The notes beneath the pieces are model-generated. The model had not been told where the DNA came from. It ran no database searches and saw nothing but the letters and a program-made list of their open reading frames with translations. Shown here one piece after another: positions 1 to 6,846 of a stretch of DNA of 64,000 bases (positions within the stretch are counted from its first letter, which is position 1; the number at the start of each line of letters is the position of its first letter). Source of the DNA: an uncultured Saprospirales bacterium (GTDB lineage Bacteria; Bacteroidota; Bacteroidia; Chitinophagales; JADIYW01); assembly GCA_938008535.1 (NCBI GenBank), contig CALLKF010000116.1:1-64000 (forward strand), in the 5' to 3' direction. The position numbers and the translations under genes were made by a program.

Positions 1-316
1 TTGTTTCTTTATTTTCAACAACCACTTCCTGATGAATATCTTTCAACATATTTCCAATAGAAGAAGATTTTGGAAGTTCACGCTTTGGTTTTGGAGTTGT
101 GAGTCGTGAGTCGTGAGTCGTGAGTATTTTTTCTTCAACAATAACTTCGTGAATAATTGCTTTTTCAGATTCTTGCGTGGAAACAGTAGTATTTATTATC
201 GGTTTCGCAACTTCAACAGTTTTTATTTCAGAGAAAAATAAATCTTCATCTGCTAGTTGAATACCATACTTTTGCTGGTCTTTTTTTTCTTTATAAAATT
301 GAAGTAGCGCTTTTAG
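1..316 (-). CDS. dnaX: DnaX tau-like C-terminal extension (-1 frame, partial)
   Basis: Downstream of the dnaX stop codon, the minus-strand -1 frame is open for about 105 codons to the window edge. It starts with the residues KLKALLQFYKEKK directly after the A10 run and passes a stretch ELPKSSSIGNMLKDI. The frame is lysine/glutamate-rich and hydrophilic, as expected for the tau-specific part of a clamp-loader subunit. It has no plausible start of its own, so it should be read only after a -1 shift at 317-326 or after transcriptional slippage. A homopolymer sequencing or assembly error splitting one normal dnaX gene would look the same. The C-terminus lies outside the window. Confidence 0.7.
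94..128 (-). repeat. 7-bp tandem repeat inside dnaX extension
   Basis: Five consecutive 7-bp units on the plus strand: GAGTTGT, three copies of GAGTCGT, then GAGTATT. On the minus (coding) strand the unit is ACTCACG-like, and in the -1 frame of dnaX it encodes a threonine/histidine/serine-rich stretch (LTTHDSRLTT). Because 7 is not a multiple of 3, each copy is read in a different phase. The unit resembles the repeats at 14888-14971, 59581-59622 and 60585-60612. Confidence 0.85.
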
Positions 317-330
317 TTTTTTTTTTCACC
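311..330 (-). promoter_or_regulatory. Candidate dnaX frameshift/slippage site (A10 run)
   Basis: Minus-strand codons read GGT GAA AAA AAA AAC TAA. The last three sense codons contain the heptamer A AAA AAC, a canonical X XXY YYZ -1 slippery pattern, with the zero-frame stop immediately after it. The run of ten A residues is also long enough for RNA polymerase slippage. E. coli dnaX uses -1 ribosomal frameshifting on A AAA AAG, and Thermus dnaX uses transcriptional slippage on an A9 run, so the family has precedents for both. I see no strong downstream stem-loop. Confidence 0.6.
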
Positions 331-1452
331 AATCAAAACAGAAAGCGTATTTTCTATTTGTGTATTTAAGAAGCAAATTTTCAACAACGCTAATTCAACC
401 AACAAGCGTTTGTTTTTTGCCGTTTTATAATCGATATCGCATTTATTAATTGCAGTTAAAGCATTCAATAAAAAAGTGTCGTTTACTAAATTTGCCTGCT
501 GAAAATATTTATCTTTTATATCATCGGCTGCTTCTAATAAATGTGTTGTTTTTTCGTCTTTGCAAATCAATAAATTACGGAAATGTTCAGCCATTCCAAC
601 TAAAAACATTTCACCATCAAAACCATTGTTTACAATTTCGTTGTAAGCATTCAACACGTCAGCCGAATCTTCTGTCATGAAATATTCTGTAATCTTGAAA
701 TAATATTCAAAATCTAAAATATTCAGGTTCGTAATTACATCTTGATATGTAACTTTTTTTCCTGCGTAACTCACAATTTTATCAAACAGCGATAATGCAT
801 CACGCAAACCACCATCGGCTTTTTGCGCAATCACATGCAATGCAGATGGCTCAGCCGAAACACCTTCACTTTCGCAAATTTTTTGCAACTGTTTAACGAT
901 GTCTTTATCAGAAATTCTTCTAAAATCAAAAATCTGACAACGCGATAAAATCGTTGGAATAATTTTATGTTTTTCCGTAGTTGCCAAAATAAAAATAGCA
1001 TAGCTTGGTGGCTCTTCCAATGTTTTCAAAAATGCATTAAACGCACCACTCGACAACATGTGAACCTCATCAATGATATACACTTTGTATTTTCCACTTT
1101 GCGGCGCAAAACGCACTTGGTCAACCAATGTACGAATATCATCAACACTATTATTAGATGCTGCATCTAACTCAAAAATATTAAATGATGCATTTTGATT
1201 GAACGAAACGCAAGAGTTGCATTCGTTGCACGGCTCGAAATCGGCACTTGGATTTTCGCAGTTGATGGCTTTTGCCAAAATACGCGCGCAAGTGGTTTTA
1301 CCAACGCCACGCGGTCCGCAAAACAAGAACGACTGCGCCAATTTGCCTGTGGACAATGCTTTTTTCAGCGTATCAGACACTTGTTCCTGACCGACTACAT
1401 CCAAAAATTTGGATGGACGATATTTACGAGCCGAAACGATGAAATTTTCCAT
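313..1452 (-). CDS. dnaX: DNA polymerase III subunit gamma/tau (short form)
   Basis: This is the clamp-loader ATPase that loads the sliding clamp during replication. The 379-residue reading frame has the AAA+ Walker A motif GPRGVGKT (46-53), a four-cysteine zinc module (C65, C75, C78, C81), the Walker B/DExx-type motif DEVHML (128-133) and the sensor region LEEPP. It ends with GEKKN and a TAA right after a run of ten A residues. Bacteroidota DnaX is usually longer, and the missing part is present in the -1 frame, so the in-frame product would be a gamma-like short form. The start at 1452 gives the typical N-terminus (MENFIVSARKYRPSKF). Identity is certain; the C-terminal arrangement is the open question. 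Confidence 0.95.
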   Translation of the reverse strand: MENFIVSARKYRPSKFLDVVGQEQVSDTLKKALSTGKLAQSFLFCGPRGVGKTTCARILAKAINCENPSADFEPCNECNSCVSFNQNASFNIFELDAASNNSVDDIRTLVDQVRFAPQSGKYKVYIIDEVHMLSSGAFNAFLKTLEEPPSYAIFILATTEKHKIIPTILSRCQIFDFRRISDKDIVKQLQKICESEGVSAEPSALHVIAQKADGGLRDALSLFDKIVSYAGKKVTYQDVITNLNILDFEYYFKITEYFMTEDSADVLNAYNEIVNNGFDGEMFLVGMAEHFRNLLICKDEKTTHLLEAADDIKDKYFQQANLVNDTFLLNALTAINKCDIDYKTAKNKRLLVELALLKICFLNTQIENTLSVLIGEKKN

Positions 1453-1537
1453 TGCGTTGCAAAGGTAACAAAACCATCAAGGTTTTAAAAATATTGATTT
1501 GCTTAGTTTTGAACAACAAGATTAAATGTTAGAAATA

Positions 1538-2179
1538 TCAACTATTTAGTAATTGTTTAGCTGAATGATGAATATCTACCTCAAAACCAATCGAAAAAAG
1601 ATTGACGATGCTTTTTGGCGTGAGTACATCGACAAAAGTAGTAAGAGGCAACTGAAGCATTTCGGAATAATCGGCTTCATTCCATTTCAATAATTTTCTG
1701 TCATAATATAAATAGGTATCGTCGCTTTCATTGAGTTTTACAAAGACACCGTTCGGCAGATTTTGCAACTGTTCCTTGTAAGTAATTTTCTGTCCGTTTT
1801 GGTCGATGCGATCGTGGTGAATTATTTTATCGATACTTATTATTTTATCATCAGGCAACGCATAGGTATTTTTATTGGCAGCTTTCCAGGCATCTTTAAA
1901 TGCATTAAAAGCATCTCTTCTGCACTCAGCGCACGGACGATGACCGGCAGCATACGCGGTGGCTTCATCTAAAAAGAAAAGTTCGGTATAGTTGTTATCA
2001 GCCATGATGGATCTGCGCCGATCTTTGAATTCGAGTTTACAAATTATCCAGCTTGGCAATTTATAATTTCTGACAATAATTTTATTTTTATGCAAGATGC
2101 CACGATTGCCCATCCACGCGCCTCGAGCAGAAGATGTAATGATTTGTCCGAATGGATTGACGCGGTTTTGTAGTGGCAT
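1538..2179 (-). CDS. Conserved hypothetical protein with GHRPCAECRR zinc-like motif
   Basis: A 213-residue cytoplasmic protein with no signal peptide or membrane segment. It starts MPLQNRVNPFGQI and contains GNRGILH near the N-terminus, then TELFFLDEATAYAAGHRPCAE followed by CRR. The CxxC pair after the GHRP sequence resembles a metal-binding or Ada-like knuckle. From memory, proteins with this layout occur widely in bacteria as uncharacterised conserved proteins. The gene stands alone on the minus strand, 7 bp downstream of the anti-sigma-like gene, and may share its transcript. No function can be assigned. Confidence 0.7.
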   Translation of the reverse strand: MPLQNRVNPFGQIITSSARGAWMGNRGILHKNKIIVRNYKLPSWIICKLEFKDRRRSIMADNNYTELFFLDEATAYAAGHRPCAECRRDAFNAFKDAWKAANKNTYALPDDKIISIDKIIHHDRIDQNGQKITYKEQLQNLPNGVFVKLNESDDTYLYYDRKLLKWNEADYSEMLQLPLTTFVDVLTPKSIVNLFSIGFEVDIHHSAKQLLNS

Positions 2180-2185
2180 GATTTA

Positions 2186-2809
2186 TTACATTGGTGATAC
2201 GTATTGCTCTGGTTTTGCAACTTCTACTTCTTTAGTCTTAAAATCAGTAACTATTTTCTTTTTCTTCTTAGGTTTGAAATTTATAGTATCAGACTTTCCA
2301 TTGGATTGTATAATTTGTTTATCAGGAAATGTTGTTATTGTGTCGCCTGGTGCCACTTCGGTTGATGTATTGTAATAATAAACCGTATCAACATGTTGTA
2401 TAAATAATTTTCTGCTGCTTGTATCGATCCATGAAATTTTAGTTTCTATCCATTTATTTTTTATAATGGTTTTATGCGTAACGATAGAAATTACCACATA
2501 CAACAGACTCAATAAAAACAATACAATTACTGATCTGAATAAAAATGAAAACCAGTTAAAACCTTTTATAGTTGGTTGATAATTTTGATTATCAATTTGT
2601 GGTTTGTTGTTATTATAAATAGTCCTCAACTCTGATCTTATATCGCTTTGTGCATGCAGCTGAATGCCAGCAATTACTAGCTGATGCAGCTCAAACGCTT
2701 TGCTGAATTCCATATCATTATCTAATCTTTCATTAAAAGAATTTTTTTCTGCTTCTGATAATTCATGGTTCAGATATTGATCAAATAATATGTCTAAGTC
2801 TTCATTCAT
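2186..2809 (-). CDS. Putative anti-sigma factor, single-pass membrane protein
   Basis: A 207-residue protein encoded directly after the ECF sigma factor: the sigma TAA abuts this ATG. The N-terminal ~60 residues (MNEDLDILFDQYLNHELSEA, then acidic/helical sequence) resemble the cytosolic sigma-binding helices of Bacteroidota anti-sigma proteins. One hydrophobic segment at about residues 85-108 (FRSVIVLFLLSLLYVVISIV) is followed by a ~95-residue C-terminal region that would face the periplasm and ends in a lysine-rich then proline-rich tail. The role as membrane-bound inhibitor of the adjacent sigma factor is inferred from context and topology; no named domain is certain. Confidence 0.65.
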   Translation of the reverse strand: MNEDLDILFDQYLNHELSEAEKNSFNERLDNDMEFSKAFELHQLVIAGIQLHAQSDIRSELRTIYNNNKPQIDNQNYQPTIKGFNWFSFLFRSVIVLFLLSLLYVVISIVTHKTIIKNKWIETKISWIDTSSRKLFIQHVDTVYYYNTSTEVAPGDTITTFPDKQIIQSNGKSDTINFKPKKKKKIVTDFKTKEVEVAKPEQYVSPM

Positions 2810-3352
2810 TTATTCAACAGCGTTGTATTGTTTTTTTAATTGTTGCAGGCATTTATACTTTTGATTTTTTGCATTATCAGCATTGGTATAATTCAGTGCA
2901 GCCGCAATCTGTTCCATATTTTGCTTTTCGAAATAAAACAACTGCAAGATCTTTCTGCAATTTTCGCCGAGTTGCTGCATCGCTATTTCAATGGTATTTA
3001 GCTGCTCATTCTTTTCTGTCAACTGTGTTTCATCATCATCTACTTTTACAAATTTTTCATAATCAAAAACAGATAGCGACTTGTTTCTTTTCTTCAATTC
3101 TTTCAGCCATAAATTACGCATAACAGAATAGATATAGGTTTTTACACTGCAAGTTAATTCAAAATTTTCCTGCTGCGCGTTTTTATACAACACCAACATC
3201 GTATCCTGGAAAATATCTTCTGCAGCCGTTTTGGTGCCGCTGTTTTTCGTAATAAAATAAACGCACATCGTAAAATACTGCTTATACAAATATAGGAAAG
3301 CCGTCTTGCGGTCGGTTTTTAGCATTTCATATGTGGCTGCGTCGGTGGACAT
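2810..3352 (-). CDS. ECF-type RNA polymerase sigma factor
   Basis: An extracytoplasmic-function sigma-70 family protein of about 180 residues. Region 2 is recognisable in AAEDIFQDTMLVLYKNA and the following YIYSVMRNLWLKELKKR. Region 4, the -35-binding helix-turn-helix, spans the C-terminal LGENCRKILQLFYFEKQNMEQ stretch and the adjoining ALNYTNADNAKNQKYKCLQQL. I chose the start at 3352 (MSTDAATYEM) because a TAnnTTTG box at 3365-3372 would cover the upstream ATG at 3367. It is transcribed away from the OmpA-domain gene and is followed without a gap by the membrane anti-sigma candidate. The signal sensed is unknown. Confidence 0.88.
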   Translation of the reverse strand: MSTDAATYEMLKTDRKTAFLYLYKQYFTMCVYFITKNSGTKTAAEDIFQDTMLVLYKNAQQENFELTCSVKTYIYSVMRNLWLKELKKRNKSLSVFDYEKFVKVDDDETQLTEKNEQLNTIEIAMQQLGENCRKILQLFYFEKQNMEQIAAALNYTNADNAKNQKYKCLQQLKKQYNAVE

Positions 3353-3364
3353 ATTCCTGAATAC

Positions 3365-3372
3365 CAAATGTA
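3365..3372 (-). promoter_or_regulatory. Candidate -7 box for the ECF sigma gene
   Basis: Minus-strand TACATTTG matches the Bacteroidota primary promoter -7 element TAnnTTTG, about 12 bp upstream of the chosen ATG at 3352. No convincing TTG -33 element is seen at the usual spacing. Confidence 0.4.
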
Positions 3373-3379
3373 CAAAAAA

Positions 3380-3413
3380 GTAACCTCAAATAATTTTTTT
3401 ATGCAAAGGTTAC
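3380..3413. promoter_or_regulatory. Inverted repeat between sigma factor and OmpA genes
   Basis: GTAACCT (3380-3386) and AGGTTAC (3407-3413) form a 7-bp perfect inverted repeat around an AT-rich centre, flanked by A and T runs. It lies midway between two divergent starts (3352 minus, 3455 plus). It could be an operator, overlapping promoter elements of the ECF sigma factor, or a bidirectional hairpin. No binding protein is identifiable from sequence. Confidence 0.4.
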
Positions 3414-3454
3414 CTTTTGAAAAAACGAGTATAAAGTATCAAAATAAATTAAAA

Positions 3455-5152
3455 ATGAAAAAAATAGATTTCTTAAAACCAGCATTTATTACCATTTTAT
3501 TGGTGATAGCAACCACTTCATTTGCAGCAAACCTGCAAAAAACCATTCTTTATTTTGATAAAGATAAATCAATGCTGACCGTTGCTGAAAAACAAAAAAT
3601 AAAAGATGTTGCGGAAAGCGATGTTATCTTTTTATATGGACACACCGACAGCGACGGCGACAACGCTTACAATTTACGTTTATCGGAAAAACGAGTAAAA
3701 GAAGTGGCGAAATTAATTGCATCTATTTCGCCTGACAAGAAATTAGACATGCAATATTTTGGTGAGACAGAAGCGCTGAATGCGAATAAAGATGAAGCCG
3801 AAAAAACGCTGAACCGACGTGTTGAAGTGGTATTTATTTCCGATCCGGTCTTATCGTTTAAAACAGAAAAACAAAAGTTTACGATCGATAATTCCAAAGA
3901 CCAAACCATTACCTGTAAAGAAGGTACTGTTATTGAAATTCCGAAAGGTGCATTTGAAAATAAGATGATAGAAATTGAAGTGAGTGAACATTATCAACCG
4001 TTGGAAATTTTATCGGAAAACCTGACGACTGTGAGTGACGGAAAGCCATTGCAAACGCAAGGTATGATACATATTGCTGCGTTTGAAAATGGAAAAACGG
4101 TTCAGTCATCGAAAGAAATCACGTATAAATTTCCTAAGAAAGACAAAGTAAATGATGACTATGAATTTTTCAGTGGTGTGAGAAATAGTGATTATGAAAT
4201 GAATTGGAAAATAAAAGAAAATGAAGAAGAAATTACAGAAAAAGTTGGTGATGACACTAGCTATATAACTTCTCTTTGCACTGCGTCGCAAGATATATAC
4301 ATGGAAACGGAAACACAGTTTTATAAAATGCGAGATAAAATCCAAAATTTCAAATATAATTCAATGGATTTAGTATGTCTGAATGGAGCAGTAGTAAATG
4401 TGGTTATTCAACCAAATGGAAAAATTGATACCATCTATACAAATTATAAAAACAAAGGAAAAGAGTGTGATAAGATAATTACAGATTTTGTTAGAAAAGA
4501 AACTCCATCTAAATTTTACTACAAACCAGATGAAAGTTATTCTTATGCAATTTATCAGTTTGGTGATTTTTTAGATGAAGAAGATAAATTAGCAAATGCA
4601 AAAATACTTACAAAAACAAAAAACATGAAAGGTGCTAATGATTTTGTAACACAAAAAAATGATGAATTGTACAAACAACAACAAAATGAATTAGAAGAAA
4701 GAATTAGAGAAGAAAATGAATTATACGAATTAAAAAAGCAAAAACAAGAAGCGCAATTTGAGCAAAAACTTTTGTCGTCTAAAAACATAGATGTATTACA
4801 ATATGTAAAAATTTCAAGTCAAAATTTAGGTTGGGTAAATTGTGACAGATTTATAGATAAATTTAATGCTATTGTATATAAAGTCAACACGCAACAAAAC
4901 GCTACTATGCGTTTGATTGTAAAAAATGTAAATGCTTATTTTTCATATGATGCAGTTGAAGCATCTAATTACATCTTCAGCGGAATTCCAAAGAACGAAC
5001 CAGTAATCCTAATCAGCACCTACAAAAAGGACGGCAAAATATTTTTAGCCATTGCCGAAACGACAACGAGCAACCAGGTTTTTAACGGCTTGCAATATCG
5101 GGAAATTTCTTATTCAGATTTAAAGAAAAAATTAGCTGATTTGAAAATATAA
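3455..5152 (+). CDS. Exported protein with N-terminal OmpA-like domain
   Basis: A 565-residue protein. The start at ATG 3455 gives a clean signal peptide (MKKIDFLKPAFITILLVIAT, cleavage near residue 24-25); longer in-frame starts would spoil it. An OmpA/MotB-like peptidoglycan-binding domain follows at about residues 28-125. It has YGHTDSDGDN (61-70), LSEKR (76-80) and NRRVEVVF; D65 and R80 are 15 residues apart, as in the diaminopimelate-binding pair of OmpA. The remaining ~430 residues are unrecognised but include a charged coiled-coil stretch at about 402-438. The domain order is reversed from classical OmpA, where this domain is C-terminal. It is divergent from an ECF sigma factor, so may belong to its envelope regulon (inference). 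Confidence 0.75.
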   Translation: MKKIDFLKPAFITILLVIATTSFAANLQKTILYFDKDKSMLTVAEKQKIKDVAESDVIFLYGHTDSDGDNAYNLRLSEKRVKEVAKLIASISPDKKLDMQYFGETEALNANKDEAEKTLNRRVEVVFISDPVLSFKTEKQKFTIDNSKDQTITCKEGTVIEIPKGAFENKMIEIEVSEHYQPLEILSENLTTVSDGKPLQTQGMIHIAAFENGKTVQSSKEITYKFPKKDKVNDDYEFFSGVRNSDYEMNWKIKENEEEITEKVGDDTSYITSLCTASQDIYMETETQFYKMRDKIQNFKYNSMDLVCLNGAVVNVVIQPNGKIDTIYTNYKNKGKECDKIITDFVRKETPSKFYYKPDESYSYAIYQFGDFLDEEDKLANAKILTKTKNMKGANDFVTQKNDELYKQQQNELEERIREENELYELKKQKQEAQFEQKLLSSKNIDVLQYVKISSQNLGWVNCDRFIDKFNAIVYKVNTQQNATMRLIVKNVNAYFSYDAVEASNYIFSGIPKNEPVILISTYKKDGKIFLAIAETTTSNQVFNGLQYREISYSDLKKKLADLKI

Positions 5153-5178
5153 ATCATGTTCCGTAGTTTGTAGAAAGA

Positions 5179-5207
5179 CGAAGGCATCGCTTAAAGCGAT
5201 GCCTTCG
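5179..5207. terminator. Bidirectional terminator hairpin
   Basis: A perfect 13-bp stem (CGAAGGCATCGCT pairing with AGCGATGCCTTCG) with a 3-nt loop sits between convergent genes ending at 5152 (plus) and 5229 (minus). The plus-strand 3' side continues TTATAAATATCTT, a weak T tract, so it likely serves both genes. Confidence 0.8.
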
Positions 5208-5228
5208 TTATAAATATCTTAGTTATTA

Positions 5229-6242
5229 TTATTCACTAGGTGTAATACCTTTGATCGATTCTGAAAAATCAGAACTACTGGACCAGGCGCCTGTTGATGT
5301 ATTGTATGCTTTTACTTCAACATCCGTATAAACTACAACACTATATCCGCTGCCTGCACCGCCTTTGATAACACCTGACAAATCAGAACCGGATGCCCAA
5401 TTGTTAGTGGCATTAAATCCTTTAACCTCATGATCAGTATAAACAACAATACCTGATCCACCGGAAATTGCACCTACAATAGTATTAGAAAAATCAGAAC
5501 CTGAAGACCAGCCATTTGTAGTGCCATATCCTTTTACTTCTTTATCTGTATAAACTACAATAGAAGTTTTACTTGCTACCACGCCTCTTATAGTATTAGT
5601 AAAATCAGACGCAGATTGCCATCCGCGTGAAGCACTATATGCTTTTACTTCATGATCGCTATAGACTACTACTATATTATTACTTGCAATAGCTCCTTTG
5701 ATCGGTTCTGTAAAATCTGATGCTGAATTCCATCCTGATGAAGAATAACCTTTTACTTCATGCGTAGTATAAACAACAATAGTTCCATCGCCAGCAGTCG
5801 ATTTGTAGGATACAACATTGGTGTTCGTATTATTTTGACCGATAACTTTTCCTGCCACAAATGCATACGGTACACTCATTAATTGATTCGTACCTACAGC
5901 AGTGTAATTAGTACCACCAGCCGGATCGATCTCTACTTTTAAGAATTTATTATTAGTGCTCCAATTTATAGATGCAAATGTACCGGTAACAGGTGTGCCT
6001 TGTCCAATATTTAAATTAAATAAACCTTTATTGTTGGTGGTTTTGCTGTGTGTTTCTTTATACACTTCAGTGCCGGTTGCCGAATTATCTAAAATAGTTA
6101 TTCGAACAGAAACCGTACCGTTTACCACCGGATTTCCGGAAGCATTATTGGCAATTGCCTGGTAGCTCATGCCTTGTGGCACTTGTGCCGATAAAATTGT
6201 AGCGATAAATATGCTACATAAAAATGTAATGAACTTGTTCAT
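5229..6242 (-). CDS. Exported protein with five ~37-residue tandem repeats
   Basis: A 337-residue secreted or surface protein. Residues 1-19 are a signal peptide. Residues ~20-150 form a domain starting VPQGMSYQAIANNASGNPV, a type common at the N-terminus of Bacteroidota surface proteins. The rest is five repeats, each containing VVYTDHEVKGY-like, then a W/S-rich part and SASDF...IKG. The repeat motif begins at about residues 156, 192, 229, 266 and 303, a period of 36-37. There is no obvious T9SS tail, unlike the protein encoded just upstream on the same strand. The repeats could form a small beta-solenoid or propeller-like fold. Function unknown. Confidence 0.7.
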   Translation of the reverse strand: MNKFITFLCSIFIATILSAQVPQGMSYQAIANNASGNPVVNGTVSVRITILDNSATGTEVYKETHSKTTNNKGLFNLNIGQGTPVTGTFASINWSTNNKFLKVEIDPAGGTNYTAVGTNQLMSVPYAFVAGKVIGQNNTNTNVVSYKSTAGDGTIVVYTTHEVKGYSSSGWNSASDFTEPIKGAIASNNIVVVYSDHEVKAYSASRGWQSASDFTNTIRGVVASKTSIVVYTDKEVKGYGTTNGWSSGSDFSNTIVGAISGGSGIVVYTDHEVKGFNATNNWASGSDLSGVIKGGAGSGYSVVVYTDVEVKAYNTSTGAWSSSSDFSESIKGITPSE

Positions 6243-6253
6243 ATTTTACTGAT

Positions 6254-6706
6254 TTATTTTTTGATGATTTTAAGAGGTTCAATATTTTCTATATTGGTTT
6301 TTACAAGGTAAGCGCCTGTATTGAGTGTAGATAAATCGACTGTATTTGCTGTTACTATTGTATTGAATACGAGTTTGCCAGTCATATCATATACGAAAAT
6401 CTCATTGATAGGATTTTCGGAATTTAATTTAAAATACAATGCATTTGTCACAGGATTTGGAAAGGCTCTAAAATCATCTGACACTAAGGATTGCTTAATA
6501 CCTGTAACTAATAATTGTAACTGATAAAAAATGCCCATAGTACCTGAATTTGTTTTATTAGCATCTGCTGGAATTACAAATATTTCACCTACTGAATATG
6601 ATCCATTATTAGAAGAATTTCCTCCTGAGTTTATGCTGCCTATAACTGTTTGAGCTTGCGTACCTAACGCAGCACACAACACTAAGCTAAAAATTATTTG
6701 TTTCAT
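6254..6706 (-). CDS. Small exported protein with T9SS type A sorting domain
   Basis: A 150-residue protein. It has a signal peptide (MKQIIFSLVLCAALGTQAQ), a short glycine/serine/asparagine-rich middle part, and a C-terminal Por-secretion-type sorting domain. The sorting domain is recognisable from FRAFPNPVTNALYF, EIFVYDMTGKLVF, the DLSTLNTGAYLVK segment and a basic KIIKK end. Such domains direct cargo through the type IX secretion system to the cell surface. Almost nothing is left between signal and sorting domain (about 60 residues), so this may be a remnant or a minimal surface protein. It lies 11 bp upstream of the repeat protein and is probably co-transcribed with it. Confidence 0.75.
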   Translation of the reverse strand: MKQIIFSLVLCAALGTQAQTVIGSINSGGNSSNNGSYSVGEIFVIPADANKTNSGTMGIFYQLQLLVTGIKQSLVSDDFRAFPNPVTNALYFKLNSENPINEIFVYDMTGKLVFNTIVTANTVDLSTLNTGAYLVKTNIENIEPLKIIKK

Positions 6707-6796
6707 ACATTTATACTATTATAAAAAATGCCTGCAATTATTTTGTGGGCTCAAATATACTAAAACCTGCAACACTTGAAAGCTTATTTATATAAA

Positions 6797-6825
6797 AAAA
6801 CCGAAATTTAAAAAATTTCGGTTTT
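6797..6825 (-). terminator. Terminator after the acyl-CoA dehydrogenase gene
   Basis: AAAACCGAAATTT and AAATTTCGGTTTT pair as a perfect 13-bp stem with a 3-nt loop, 20 bp past the minus-strand stop at 6847. On the minus strand the right arm runs into TTTTTTTATA, a good intrinsic terminator tail. Confidence 0.8.
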
Positions 6826-6846
6826 CACAATCTATCTTATTCTATT

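Noticed and set aside
5956..6165. Plus-strand reading frame opposite the repeat protein
   Set aside because: It is antisense to a gene with clear signal peptide and repeats, has no domain, and arises from complementary composition. Similar frames opposite the oxidase and large-protein genes were dropped for the same reason.
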